Assembly (NCBI GenBank): GCA_050258735.1
Contig: JBLMZJ010000046.1
Location: 1 to 24,008, forward strand
Length of the DNA: 24,008 nucleotides
Direction of reading: 5' to 3'
Source of the DNA: Syntrophomonas_A sp050258735
GTDB taxonomy: Bacteria > Bacillota > Syntrophomonadia > Syntrophomonadales > Syntrophomonadaceae
Shown: in pieces, positions 1 through 8,516 of the stretch
Numbering within the stretch: position 1 is the stretch's first letter
Layout of the letters: every line of letters begins with the position of its first letter
The notes under the pieces: generated by a model
Databases searched by the model: none
The model's input: the letters and a program-made list of their open reading frames with translations, nothing else
What the model was told of the DNA's origin: nothing
Translations under genes and position numbers: made by a program

Positions 1-1611
1 CGGAGCTAGCCAGGTCGGGAAAGCTCCGGCAAAGTGCTCGGTCAGTATGCCGATAAAACGCTCAATGCTGCCGAAGACCACACGGTGGATCATGACCGGA
101 CGATGTTTTTCGCCGTCTTCCCCAATATAATTCAGGTCAAATTTCTCCGGCATTTGAAAATCCAACTGGATGGTACCGCACTGCCAGGTACGGTCCAGCG
201 AATCCTGCAGGTGGAAATCTATCTTTGGCCCGTAGAAAGCCCCGTCACCCTCATTGATCTTATAGGGCATGCCCTTCTCATCCAGGACCTGTCGCAGTGC
301 ATCGGTGGCTTTTTCCCAATCTTCATCCGAGCCCATGGAATCTTCCGGGCGGGTCGACAATTCAACGTGGTAAGGAAAGCCAAAGAGACTGTAAAACTTA
401 TCTACCAGATCCATGACACCCTTAATCTCGTCTTTGATTTGCTCGGGCAACATAAAAATATGGGCATCATCCTGGGTGAAGGCGCGTACCCGCATCAAGC
501 CATGCAGAACTCCGGACATCTCATGGCGATGTACCAGACCCATCTCGCCCATACGCAATGGCAATTCCTTATAGCTGTGCAGGTTCTGCTTAAAAACCAG
601 CATACCGCCAGGACAGTTCATGGGTTTAATGCAATAATCAACCTCATCAATGGTGGTAAAATACATGTTATCCTTATAATGATCCCAGTGACCGGACCTT
701 TCCCACATCTCACGATTTAGAATGATAGGGGTCCGGATCTCCTGATATCCCGCCTTATGATGCTCCTCCCGCCAGAACTTCTCCAACTCATTACGCAGGA
801 TCATGCCCTTGGGCATAAATATGGGAAAACCCGGCCCCTCGTCCACCAGCACGAATAAGCCCAGTTCCCGTCCCAACCGACGGTGGTCGCGTTTCTTGGC
901 CTCTTCTAATTTATGGAGATAATCATCCAGAGCTGCTTTCTTGGGAAACGAAGTAGCATATATCCTCTGCAGCATGGGATTCTTTTCACTGCCCCGCCAA
1001 TAGGCTCCGGCCAGACTCATCAGCTTGTAAGCCTTGAGCAGCCCGGTAGACGGCAGATGGGGACCAGCGCAAAGGTCGATGAAATCGCCCTGCTGATAGA
1101 GGCTGATTACGGTATCCTCCGGCAGGTCCTGGATCAATTCAACCTTGAATTTCTCCCCCGCTTCCCGGAAAAAGGCCAGGGCTTCTTCCCGGCTTAGTTC
1201 CTTACGAATGAAGGGATGATCCTCCTTGATGATTTTGCCCATTTCCTCTTCGATCTGTGCGAAATCATCGGGGTTGAAGCTATGCTCGCTGTCAAAGTCA
1301 TAATAAAAACCTTTATCTATCGCCGGACCAATGGCCAGCCGGGTATCCGGCCATAGACGTTTGACGGCCTGGGCCATAACGTGCGAGGAAGAATGCCGGT
1401 ATACCTCTAAGGCTCTAGGATCATCCAGCCCCAGGAGTTCAAGTTCTCCGCCGGCAGTCAATTTTGTATTCAAATCGGTAAGGCGACCGTCCCAAAGTGC
1501 GATGGCTGTATTTTTCGCCAGTTTGGAACTGATATTTTCCGCCACCTGCATCAAGGTAACGCCCTCCGGGTATTCACGCACAGAACCGTCTTTTAGCTTA
1601 ACCTGTATCAT
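1..1611 (-). CDS. thrS: threonyl-tRNA synthetase, 3' end cut by window edge
   Basis: Charges tRNA-Thr with threonine in the cytoplasm (class II aminoacyl-tRNA synthetase). Translating the minus strand from 1611 gives 537 uninterrupted codons: an N-terminal TGS domain (starts MIQVKLKDGSVREYPEG), the editing-type second domain (HSSSHVMAQAV, about residue 73 on) and the class II catalytic core. The three zinc ligands are visible: C333 in MNCPGG, H384 in TQDDAHIF and H509 in MIHRVV, within two residues of E. coli C334/H385/H511. The frame is still open at base 1 (FPTWLAP), so about 100 residues of anticodon-binding domain lie outside the window. The start is set by a GGAGG seven bases upstream. 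It follows the DUF445 gene by 34 bp and is probably co-transcribed with it. No T-box leader was found directly upstream. Confidence 0.97.
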   Translation of the reverse strand, partial: MIQVKLKDGSVREYPEGVTLMQVAENISSKLAKNTAIALWDGRLTDLNTKLTAGGELELLGLDDPRALEVYRHSSSHVMAQAVKRLWPDTRLAIGPAIDKGFYYDFDSEHSFNPDDFAQIEEEMGKIIKEDHPFIRKELSREEALAFFREAGEKFKVELIQDLPEDTVISLYQQGDFIDLCAGPHLPSTGLLKAYKLMSLAGAYWRGSEKNPMLQRIYATSFPKKAALDDYLHKLEEAKKRDHRRLGRELGLFVLVDEGPGFPIFMPKGMILRNELEKFWREEHHKAGYQEIRTPIILNREMWERSGHWDHYKDNMYFTTIDEVDYCIKPMNCPGGMLVFKQNLHSYKELPLRMGEMGLVHRHEMSGVLHGLMRVRAFTQDDAHIFMLPEQIKDEIKGVMDLVDKFYSLFGFPYHVELSTRPEDSMGSDEDWEKATDALRQVLDEKGMPYKINEGDGAFYGPKIDFHLQDSLDRTWQCGTIQLDFQMPEKFDLNYIGEDGEKHRPVMIHRVVFGSIERFIGILTEHFAGAFPTWLAP

Positions 1612-1645
1612 AGTAATACCTCCAGTATAATAATAGCGTCTCTCA

Positions 1646-2251
1646 TTAGCGCATCAGCAGCAGGATCGCCACCTGCCCCAGGCCTATAATAAATCCCAAT
1701 ACCCCGCCCATGATCTCGATGAAGCGGATCTCGGGTGAAGATACCCCCAGTATCATATCTTCCAGCTGTTTGAGATCGAAGCCGTTGACCTTGTCTTCAA
1801 CTATTTTCTTGATCTGGATCTCTTTCGTGAGATACTCCCGCCCGGATTCTATTACCTCATGGATAATATCCTCGGCTTCCTGCCGAATCACCTTTTCCAG
1901 GGTATCATTGATTATCTGCATCACCTTGCCGGGAATGATACGCGGCAGCATACCATTGAGTTTATCCCTGATCAGCCCAACCAGCTGGGCCACTATCTTT
2001 TCCCGCATCTCCGGTGTGTTTATCTTGTCAAAGATATCATCTACGCTCAGTAATTGTTGTTCAACCAGTTCACCCAGGGCAATAGCTACTTCGGCACGTC
2101 GTTTGGGCAGCAGGCCCCACAATTCGTAAAAGTACAGATTAACCGGTTGCCGTGGCAGGAAAAGCATCTTGACTGCCACTACATTGGTAAGATAGCCGAT
2201 GAAGGTACTGATAAAGAGCGAAGACACTATTTTCCAAACCATTAGATCCAC
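1646..2251 (-). CDS. DUF445 (YheB-like) membrane protein
   Basis: A 201-residue protein of the DUF445 family, whose biochemical role is not known. The N-terminal transmembrane segment (about 7-27) runs into the family signature GYLTNVVAVKMLFLPRQP. A long amphipathic helical region follows (about 50-175), then a second hydrophobic segment at the C-terminus (GGVLGFIIGLGQVAILLL). The whole fits a helical domain held between two membrane anchors. It sits between ytxC and thrS, reads in the same direction, has its own candidate promoter, and is separated from ytxC by a candidate terminator. The ribosome binding site (GGTGG) is weaker than those of its neighbours. Members of the family occur in spore formers, but no function should be inferred from that. 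Confidence 0.85.
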   Translation of the reverse strand: MDLMVWKIVSSLFISTFIGYLTNVVAVKMLFLPRQPVNLYFYELWGLLPKRRAEVAIALGELVEQQLLSVDDIFDKINTPEMREKIVAQLVGLIRDKLNGMLPRIIPGKVMQIINDTLEKVIRQEAEDIIHEVIESGREYLTKEIQIKKIVEDKVNGFDLKQLEDMILGVSSPEIRFIEIMGGVLGFIIGLGQVAILLLMR

Positions 2252-2284
2252 CCAGTTTCATCTTTAAAGCTTCGTTACCATAAG

Positions 2285-2313
2285 AATATATCAAATTCTC
2301 TATGTAATCGCAA
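2285..2313 (-). promoter_or_regulatory. candidate sigma-A promoter for DUF445-thrS
   Basis: On the minus strand TTGCGA (2308-2313) and TATATT (2285-2290) are separated by exactly 17 bp. The pair lies 34 bp upstream of the DUF445 start and downstream of a terminator-like hairpin, the expected place for a separate transcription unit. The -10 matches consensus at five of six positions and the -35 at four of six. Confidence 0.5.
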
Positions 2314-2330
2314 AAGATAAATAAGCATGC

Positions 2331-2366
2331 AAACAAAAGATGCCCGTGGATAGTTCCTCCCGGACA
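2331..2366 (-). terminator. candidate intrinsic terminator after ytxC
   Basis: On the minus strand TGTCCG pairs with CGGGCA (one G-U), with GGA/TCC stacked inside. This is followed by the T-rich run TCTTTTGTTTG. It lies 31 bp past the ytxC stop. The stem is imperfect, so confidence is moderate. Confidence 0.5.
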
Positions 2367-2397
2367 CCCTGCTTTCAATGCTTAGTTTATCATAGTA

Positions 2398-3330
2398 TCA
2401 GTTATGCAGGGGTTTGACTCCGCTCCCGTCACACTTTTCGCATCCCCGGCACTCACTTATCCTCTCCTTGAATACCTTGCGGATCATCTGTACTGATTCG
2501 GTGTTGGGCAGGCTGGAGCTATTGTGCAGTATGATGCGCTTGGGAGCTATGGTTATCAAAATACTTACCAGCACATCATCCAGATTGATTTCCTCCATCA
2601 ACATATCATCCAGATAATAATTCATGAACTGCTCATCGATCTGACTGCCTTCCCCATCCCAGAGGCAGAATACCCCGCCGTCCCCCAGCATAAGGTTGAC
2701 CTCCTTGATCCGGGAGTCCTGGGTATCTACGAAATAGCGCAAAAGATTCACAAAATCGTTGTATTCTTTCTGGGTCCTCATCTCTTCGCAGGCTAATTCG
2801 ACGGAGAATTTCATTTCATTAATATAATCCCGCAGATAAAAGGTCACAAAACCTTCAACTACGATCTGGTGATTCTCGCGCATGAAATCAAAGAGCCGAT
2901 GAGCTATGCGGTTCTTACGGCCATAATTCATAATAAGATTCAGACTGTCGTTTTCATGGCATTTACGCATCAAACTGCTGGATTTCTCAAATACCTGCTG
3001 CCTATCCTCAATAGAGGTGCCCCGGCAGTTTCGGACTATCTCCTTCCATAAAAACTCGGCTTCCCACTTGTTTATTATATGATCTGCCAGTATCTCGGCC
3101 AGTTGGTGCTTGAATATATATACAATGTCTTCATCGCGAAAGACCCCGGTCTCATGCCCACCCTGCAGCTTGACCTCGACCACAATGGATTCGCTTTCCT
3201 CGATCCCGCTGGTAACGACTGAAAACATATAGCCCCGTTGGGTTATCCATTGCAGACGTTGGTTAAGATCACTCAGGAAAGGCTCGTAATGGTTGTCACT
3301 GGCCGTGATGATTTGTATTTCATAGGTCAT
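2398..3330 (-). CDS. ytxC: putative sporulation protein YtxC
   Basis: A 310-residue soluble protein that resembles the YtxC family, a sporulation-linked family found next to thrS in many Firmicutes. Its molecular function is unknown. The body is mostly charged helix (KWEAEFLWKEIVRNCRG, INEMKFSVELACEEMRTQ) with no signal peptide or membrane segment. The C-terminus carries a cysteine cluster, ECRGCEKCDGSG, close to the end, which could bind a metal. GGAGG six bases before the ATG fixes the start. The assignment rests on overall resemblance plus the thrS neighbourhood. A generic hypothetical protein is the alternative. Confidence 0.75.
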   Translation of the reverse strand: MTYEIQIITASDNHYEPFLSDLNQRLQWITQRGYMFSVVTSGIEESESIVVEVKLQGGHETGVFRDEDIVYIFKHQLAEILADHIINKWEAEFLWKEIVRNCRGTSIEDRQQVFEKSSSLMRKCHENDSLNLIMNYGRKNRIAHRLFDFMRENHQIVVEGFVTFYLRDYINEMKFSVELACEEMRTQKEYNDFVNLLRYFVDTQDSRIKEVNLMLGDGGVFCLWDGEGSQIDEQFMNYYLDDMLMEEINLDDVLVSILITIAPKRIILHNSSSLPNTESVQMIRKVFKERISECRGCEKCDGSGVKPLHN

Positions 3331-3503
3331 AAGCGGCCTCCAAGCGCAAATTTAATATATTATATGTCAGGCCGATTTTCATTATTCAGTAGCCTGAGTA
3401 CGCCTCATCAAGGCCGTGGCCGCATTTGATAGATTCTGGTATGAACTTGGAATTAGCTATGCTATTATTGGTATATTATTACTTTTCCGAGGGGGATTTG
3501 CGG
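3331..3503. promoter_or_regulatory. divergent intergenic region ytxC / ydbC
   Basis: Two genes diverge here. On the minus strand a perfect TATAAT (3359-3364) lies 28 bp before ytxC but has no convincing -35. On the plus strand TTGGAA (3447-3452) and TATATT (3472-3477) are 19 bp apart, upstream of a GAGGGGG ribosome binding site (3490-3496). Neither promoter is strong on sequence alone. Confidence 0.35.
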
Positions 3504-3743
3504 ATGGCTGACATCAAGTTTGAAATCAAACAAAGCATCGGTGTCCTGTCGCAGGGATCAAAAGGCTGGCAGAAAGAGGTGAATCTGATCAGTTGGAATG
3601 ACCGGAAACCTAAACTGGATATCAGAGAGTGGGGCCCAGAACACGAAAGAATGGGAAAGGGCGTTACGCTGAACCTGGAAGAAGCCAGATCATTGTTAGG
3701 ATTTTTAATGAAGGCAGATCTTGACAACCTGGGAATCGATTAG
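3504..3743 (+). CDS. ydbC: PC4/YdbC-type single-stranded nucleic acid binding protein
   Basis: A 79-residue protein with the compact PC4-like fold described for Lactococcus YdbC, a homolog of the eukaryotic coactivator PC4 that binds single-stranded DNA or RNA as a dimer. The signature KGWQKEVNLISWNDRKPKLDIREWGP followed by MGKGVTLNLEEARSLL can be read across residues 20-65, and a short helix closes the protein. GAGGGGG eight bases upstream marks ATG 3504. In-frame ATGs further upstream (3426, 3441) have no comparable site. It stands alone, divergent from ytxC and convergent with the pilus operon, with only four bases between its stop and the stop of the DUF192 gene. Its role here is unknown; transcription or repair is plausible from the family. 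Confidence 0.85.
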   Translation: MADIKFEIKQSIGVLSQGSKGWQKEVNLISWNDRKPKLDIREWGPEHERMGKGVTLNLEEARSLLGFLMKADLDNLGID

Positions 3744-3747
3744 ATTT

Positions 3748-4107
3748 TTATCGATCCCATATTCGCAGAGTATCTCCCAACCTGGTCTTGCTGCGTTCGA
3801 TCTGTCCTTCCGGCAATTCAATTGCACACCAGGCATTTTTTATTACCGGGCCGATAGAACCTGGCTTCATACTCTCTATGGTATGGACCACTCTTCCTGA
3901 TCTATCAAGGAATACTACATCTATTACAAATCTCATTCCGATACAATGCACCGCGCTGCAAGGGGTAAGCACCAGCGCTTCTCCCTGAAGCATCCCTTTC
4001 TTACCCAGCAGTCCTTGTAAACGTTTGAAGAACGAAGCTGCTCGGACAGCGGCATTAGCCAGGGTAAAACCTGTATCAAGATTAATGATGATAATATGGC
4101 CGGTCAT
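3748..4107 (-). CDS. DUF192 family protein, last gene of Tad operon
   Basis: A 119-residue protein of the DUF192 family, whose function is uncharacterised. The family pattern is readable: an N-terminal beta strand, FKRLQGLLGKKGM at about 28-40, ALVLTPCSAVHCIGMRFVIDVVFLD at about 44-68, then VIKNAWCAIELPEGQ. There is no clear signal peptide or membrane helix, although family members elsewhere often have one. It starts 15 bp after tadC with a GGGAGG ribosome binding site, so it is very likely the last cistron of the pilus operon. That suggests, but does not prove, a role in pilus biogenesis. No clear terminator was found after it; only four bases separate its stop from that of convergent ydbC. 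Confidence 0.85.
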   Translation of the reverse strand: MTGHIIIINLDTGFTLANAAVRAASFFKRLQGLLGKKGMLQGEALVLTPCSAVHCIGMRFVIDVVFLDRSGRVVHTIESMKPGSIGPVIKNAWCAIELPEGQIERSKTRLGDTLRIWDR

Positions 4108-4122
4108 ATTCTTGCCTCCCGT

Positions 4123-5007
4123 TCAAAAAGCATCCATGAGCTGAATGACTGCAGGGCCCAGCAATACGATCAAGATGGTGGGAAATATGAATAACAGCAG
4201 CGGCAGGAGTATCTTGACTGGTGCCTTCTGGGCTTGTTCCTCAGCTTTCATACGCCGGTTGTTTCTTACCTGACGTGACTGCAGTCGCAGAACATTGGTT
4301 ATACTGACCCCCAGTTGATCCGCCTGAATGATGGAAGCCAAAAAAGTGCTGACATCATCTACATTTACCCGGTCTGCCATATCCCGCAAGGCCTCCCGAC
4401 GGGGTTTGCCCAGATTCAATTCTTGAAGGCTGCGTTCGAATTCATCGCTCAAAGGCCCCTGGGATTTTTCACAAACCTTTTGCAGTGCTCCATCAAAACC
4501 AAGACCAGCCTCGACACTGACAGATATGAGATCCAGTATATCGGGCAGACTGCGCAGGATCGTTTCACGACGAGCCTTCTCCTGTCCTTTTAAATATATT
4601 TCCGGTATAAGAAAACCCAGAAAGATCAGGACAACAAAACCAGTCGGGCTACCGGTCGACAATCCGATCAAAGCGCATATCCCCAGGATGGCGTATTTGA
4701 ATAGAAGAAATGTCGCAGCCTCCATATTGTGTGGATTACCCGCATTCTTCAGTCTCTGTTCATAGATTTCCTGTTGATTTCGTGGCATTTTCCCGGCAAG
4801 CTTTAAAAGTGAAGGCAATATCATGGCCTTTACCCGTTGCTTTAATGGCTTTTGCAGTTCCGGAGGAAGAATGTCAGGAGCAGTTTCACTATTAATAGCT
4901 TCCAAGCGGACATTCAGCGTAATCTGCTGACGTTTCAGAGTATAAATGATTCCCAATATCAGCGCTGTTACTGTAACCGAAGCCAGAATGAGCAGTACGT
5001 ATTCCAT
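4123..5007 (-). CDS. tadC: Tad pilus inner-membrane platform protein TadC
   Basis: A 294-residue integral membrane protein of the type II secretion F family. In Tad systems TadC pairs with TadB as the membrane platform on which CpaF drives pilin polymerisation. An N-terminal transmembrane segment (VLLILASVTVTALILGIIYTL) is followed by a cytoplasmic part, a central hydrophobic pair (about 105-140), the GSPF core (LPDILDLISVSVEAGLGFDGAL, about 155-177) and a C-terminal hydrophobic segment (ILLPLLLFIFPTILIVLLGP). It follows tadB by 13 bp and precedes DUF192 by 15 bp. Being second of two GSPF proteins after CpaF supports TadC rather than TadB. Confidence 0.93.
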   Translation of the reverse strand: MEYVLLILASVTVTALILGIIYTLKRQQITLNVRLEAINSETAPDILPPELQKPLKQRVKAMILPSLLKLAGKMPRNQQEIYEQRLKNAGNPHNMEAATFLLFKYAILGICALIGLSTGSPTGFVVLIFLGFLIPEIYLKGQEKARRETILRSLPDILDLISVSVEAGLGFDGALQKVCEKSQGPLSDEFERSLQELNLGKPRREALRDMADRVNVDDVSTFLASIIQADQLGVSITNVLRLQSRQVRNNRRMKAEEQAQKAPVKILLPLLLFIFPTILIVLLGPAVIQLMDAF

Positions 5008-5020
5008 TGCTAACGCTCCC

Positions 5021-5971
5021 TTACCAATCGATATCAGTTATTTTGTTGATCAATATAAAGCCTATTATTTCAAGAACGACTGCAGTTCCTAGCATAACTA
5101 TCCCCCGAATATCACGTATCATAACATTGAAATAATCAGGATTTATGAGCAGCATCACCGCTATCAGCACCAGTGGCAGCAGACCGATAATCAGACCAGA
5201 CAGGCGCCCCTGAGCAGTGAGAACCATGATCTCGCGTTTGATTCTGGATCTCTCGCGGATAGTACCGGATATATTTTCGAGTATCTCAGCCAAATTTCCG
5301 CCTACCTGCCGTTGTATGATAATTCCGGTAATGATCATATCCAAATCATCACTGCCTACCCGCTTTCCCAGATTCAAAAGGGCTTCTTCATGACTGCAGC
5401 CCAGGTTCATCTCCCGCAAAGTCCAGGCAAATTCAGATGCAATGGGGTCAGGCAGTTCCTTCTTCACTGAGTCCATGGCCTGTTGAAAGCCAAATCCGGC
5501 GCGAAGCCCGTTGGCCATAGTCACCAGCGCATCGCACAATTGACCGTTTAACGCCTGCAGACGGGCATCCTGTTTCTTCTTCAGATAAATACGCGGCAAG
5601 ATGATACCCAGCAGCATTCCTATAGGAACGGCCCAGGGGCTAAAGGTCAACAGGTACATAACAATGGGCAGCAACACTATCGACAACAGCCAAATAGTCA
5701 GGTACTCCTCACCCTTCAGAAGGATACCTGCCCGCAGCAAACGGAATTGCAATTCCGGGGTCACGGACCTGGCAGCAAAAATCCGGGATAGTGGGGAGAT
5801 GGCTTTTTTTATCAGGCGCTGCCCCCTCACAGTACCCTCCGGTTCCGATACCTTTTCTTCCAATGCTGCCAATCTGGCTTGATAGGTTTCGTATCGGGAG
5901 AAAGATTTGATCACGGCCATTGCTACACTGGTCGTCAACCCAAAACCAGCCAGACATAATATCAGTTCCAT
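5021..5971 (-). CDS. tadB: Tad pilus inner-membrane platform protein TadB
   Basis: A 316-residue GSPF-domain protein, the first platform component after the CpaF ATPase. Residues 1-20 form a membrane anchor. A hydrophobic pair lies at about 94-125 (IWLLSIVLLPIVMYLL, WAVPIGMLLGIILP). The GSPF core has LCDALVTMANGLRAGFGFQQAM and the IIIQRQVGGNLAEILENIS stretch typical of the family. Two more hydrophobic segments close the protein (LSGLIIGLLPLVLIAVMLL, IVMLGTAVVLEIIGFIL). AGGAGGGG before the ATG is a strong ribosome binding site. The gene starts 16 bp after cpaF and reads into tadC. It and TadC share the domain but differ enough to be distinct paralogs, as is normal for the system. Confidence 0.94.
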   Translation of the reverse strand: MELILCLAGFGLTTSVAMAVIKSFSRYETYQARLAALEEKVSEPEGTVRGQRLIKKAISPLSRIFAARSVTPELQFRLLRAGILLKGEEYLTIWLLSIVLLPIVMYLLTFSPWAVPIGMLLGIILPRIYLKKKQDARLQALNGQLCDALVTMANGLRAGFGFQQAMDSVKKELPDPIASEFAWTLREMNLGCSHEEALLNLGKRVGSDDLDMIITGIIIQRQVGGNLAEILENISGTIRERSRIKREIMVLTAQGRLSGLIIGLLPLVLIAVMLLINPDYFNVMIRDIRGIVMLGTAVVLEIIGFILINKITDIDW

Positions 5972-5987
5972 TTCGCCCCTCCTCTCG

Positions 5988-7346
5988 TTATGCTTGAGAA
6001 TTGAAATATTCCACCGGCAGGCTTATTCCCCGGGCGGCCAGCCTTTCCCGGCATTTGGGTATCAAACCGGTAGCATGATGACGGCCTTTGACCCTGCCCC
6101 GTTCATCAAGTCCAGCTTGTTCAAATAGAAAAAGATCCTGCAGAGTGATCACCTCACCCTCCATGCCTAAAACTTCAGTGATCTGTGTGATTTTACGCGA
6201 GCCATCCTGCAGACGGCTCTGGTGCACGATCAAATCGACCGCTGAGGCTATCTGTTCGCGGATGGCCCGGACCGGCAATTCCATACCCGCCATCAGCACC
6301 ATGGTTTCCAGCCGGGATATCATATCCCGGGGAGAATTCGAGTGCCCGGTGGTCAGAGAACCATCATGTCCCGTATTCATGGCCTGCAGCATATCCAGAG
6401 CTTCCCCGCCCCGTACCTCACCTACTACCATACGGTCGGGCCTCATCCTGAGCGAGTTTCTTACCAATTCCCGGATACCGATTTCACCCTTGCCGTCTAT
6501 ATTGGGCGGCCGGGTCTCAAGGGATATCACATGTTCCTGATTCAAGTCAAGTTCTGCTGAATCTTCGATTGTTATGATACGATCATCACTGGGAATAAAA
6601 GACGAAATTATATTTAAGGTACTGGTTTTACCGGCCCCGGTGCCTCCAGAGACTACGATATTTAACCTCCCTTTTACACAGGCCTCCAGAAATTTAGCCA
6701 TCGGCAGGGTAAGCGTATTGTTCCTGATCAGGTCTTCCACCCCAAGAAGATGTGAGGAAAATTTTCTGATGGTCAGCACACAACCGTTCAGAGCCAGGGG
6801 CGGTATTATAGCATTCACCCGGGACCCATCGGGTAGGCGGGCATCAACCATAGGCATACTCTCATCGATCCTGCGCCCCAACGGAGAGATGATCCTTTCG
6901 ATCACTGCCAGCAGGTGGGAATTATCACGAAAACAGGTTCTGGTCAGCTGCAGTTTGCCCTGTTTCTCGACATATACCTGTTCCGGACCGTTCACCATGA
7001 TCTCCGAGACACTCTCATCTCTTAACAAGGGAGTGATCGGGCCAAAGCCCATGACCTCATCCAGGACCAGGGTGATTATCTCTTCCCGGTCATTCCGGTT
7101 GATATAGGATCCTTCATTATCCATTATGGTTTCGGCCATCTGTCGTATCCCTGCTTCCATGCTGCCCTCAGTCGGATTCCCTTTGGCAGCATGGGGATAG
7201 TCATTACCTATTTCTTTGATGACTTCACGATGAATAGCGTAAACCAGGTCCTGAAAACGCCCCGGCGGGCTTTCATTTAAAGAAACAATTGCCGCACCAG
7301 GGCTGTTGCCATTGTTTTGCAGCTTGCTCAGTAAAGACATTTTCAT
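5988..7346 (-). CDS. cpaF: Tad pilus assembly ATPase CpaF/TadA
   Basis: A 452-residue secretion ATPase that forms the cytoplasmic hexamer powering Tad pilus assembly. The N-terminal region (about 1-110) is followed by the RecA-like core: Walker A GGTGAGKT at 234-241, Asp box IITIEDSAEL at 257-266, Walker B region RMVVGEVRG at 305-313, and the His box HDGSLTTGHSNSP at 327-339. The length fits the CpaF family. The start codon overlaps the cpaE stop by four bases (ATGA), which implies translational coupling. A second ATG two codons later is an alternative start with better spacing from AAGG. All catalytic motifs are intact, so the enzyme should be functional. Confidence 0.97.
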   Translation of the reverse strand: MKMSLLSKLQNNGNSPGAAIVSLNESPPGRFQDLVYAIHREVIKEIGNDYPHAAKGNPTEGSMEAGIRQMAETIMDNEGSYINRNDREEIITLVLDEVMGFGPITPLLRDESVSEIMVNGPEQVYVEKQGKLQLTRTCFRDNSHLLAVIERIISPLGRRIDESMPMVDARLPDGSRVNAIIPPLALNGCVLTIRKFSSHLLGVEDLIRNNTLTLPMAKFLEACVKGRLNIVVSGGTGAGKTSTLNIISSFIPSDDRIITIEDSAELDLNQEHVISLETRPPNIDGKGEIGIRELVRNSLRMRPDRMVVGEVRGGEALDMLQAMNTGHDGSLTTGHSNSPRDMISRLETMVLMAGMELPVRAIREQIASAVDLIVHQSRLQDGSRKITQITEVLGMEGEVITLQDLFLFEQAGLDERGRVKGRHHATGLIPKCRERLAARGISLPVEYFNSQA

Positions 7347-8500
7347 CCTTCATCCACCACCTTCATTACCGATAGAATGCCTCGAGAAATCGGGGCACGG
7401 GGGCTCATCTTAACGAAGGGTATCCCCTGGTTTATCGAATTGACTACAAGTTTGCCGTCACTGGGCACTTCAGCCCTGACCCGTAATCCGAGCACCCGTT
7501 CCACGTCTTCAGGTTCGATACCGGCTACCCCTGACGAACGATTGAGTACCAGCCGAGCTCGGTCCAACAACTGCAGGGAGCGCAGGATCTCGATCCCTTT
7601 TTTGATGTTCTTGATGGCTGGCAACTCCAGAGTGATCACCAGTAATATAAGATCAGATGATTCCAGGGCAACAATGGTCGTATCATCAATAAATGAAGGA
7701 GTATCCACAAAGGTAAAATCAAAAACCTGCCGGGAGAGTGCAAGCATGTTCTTTACATGCATCGGGGTAACCAGTTCGGCTAATTCAGGTTTGTTAGGAG
7801 CCGCCAGTATCTGTACCCCGTTCCTCTCGTAGACGTATTGTTCCAACAGATCAACATTCGGTTCATCGATTTCCTGAGCAAGTTCGGCTAAAGTTTTGCG
7901 TGGATTGAGGTTCATCATTATGCTTATGTCTCCGAACTGGATGTCCAAATCGACCAGTCCCACCCGGCTGCGGTATTCCCTGGCCGCCGTGACCGCCAGG
8001 TTGGTGCAGATTACGCTCTTGCCCACACCGCCTTTAGTCCCGAAAATACTGATTATCTGGTTGGCACTGCTAACCTGTTTCCTGGGTTGTTCGCTCTCCG
8101 GATTCCTCGCGGGAAGCTTGCTGCCCAGTTCCGCCACCTGTCTCACCGCCCGATGTATCTCCAGAGGAGATACTGGTTTGACCAGGTACTCTCTGGCGCC
8201 GGCGAGCATGGCTCGCTTGATCGAATCTATCTCATCATTCAAAGAAATGATGATCACTGAGACACGGGGATAGTGAAGAGTGATATAGCGAGTGGTTTCC
8301 AACCCATCGATTTCGGGCAGGTTAAGATCCATGATAACCACCTGCGGCTCCATGCTTTTGATCTGATCGATCACTTCAGCCCCATTGACAGCCTCGGCAA
8401 CTATGTCGATACTGTCGTCAAGTTCAAGTAACTCTTTGATGGTATTTCTGGAACGTTCATTATGGTCGGCCAGAATCAGCTTGATCTTTCTCATAATCAT
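7343..8500 (-). CDS. cpaE: CpaE/TadZ-like localisation ATPase with N-terminal receiver domain
   Basis: A 385-residue fusion of a response-regulator receiver (about 5-125) and a ParA/MinD-type ATPase (about 148-385). TadZ/CpaE proteins place the pilus machine in the cell. The receiver keeps D12, the phosphoacceptor D58 in VVIMDLNLPEIDG, S86 and K108. The second acidic residue of the usual pair is replaced by H13. The ATPase has a deviant Walker A (FGTKGGVGKS, 153-162), VGLVDLDIQFGD and FTFVDTPSF. It starts 16 bp after cpaB and overlaps cpaF by four bases. An ATG two codons in (8494) is an equally good start. Because D58 is intact, phosphorylation control is possible, but no histidine kinase is encoded in this window. 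Confidence 0.93.
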   Translation of the reverse strand: MIMRKIKLILADHNERSRNTIKELLELDDSIDIVAEAVNGAEVIDQIKSMEPQVVIMDLNLPEIDGLETTRYITLHYPRVSVIIISLNDEIDSIKRAMLAGAREYLVKPVSPLEIHRAVRQVAELGSKLPARNPESEQPRKQVSSANQIISIFGTKGGVGKSVICTNLAVTAAREYRSRVGLVDLDIQFGDISIMMNLNPRKTLAELAQEIDEPNVDLLEQYVYERNGVQILAAPNKPELAELVTPMHVKNMLALSRQVFDFTFVDTPSFIDDTTIVALESSDLILLVITLELPAIKNIKKGIEILRSLQLLDRARLVLNRSSGVAGIEPEDVERVLGLRVRAEVPSDGKLVVNSINQGIPFVKMSPRAPISRGILSVMKVVDEG

Positions 8501-8516
8501 ACCTTCCTGCCTCCGG

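Noticed and set aside
34..1197. Plus-strand frames of 94-228 codons
   Set aside because: They lie antisense to thrS, whose minus-strand translation is unmistakable.
2139..2378. 79-codon minus-strand frame overlapping the DUF445 start
   Set aside because: Overlaps the DUF445 gene in another frame, covers the candidate terminator and promoter, and shows no ribosome binding site or family resemblance.
1612..2397. T-box leader for thrS
   Set aside because: No AGGGTGGNACCGCG antiterminator motif on the minus strand upstream of thrS or of the DUF445 gene; GCAGGGTGTCCGGG near 2360 does not match.
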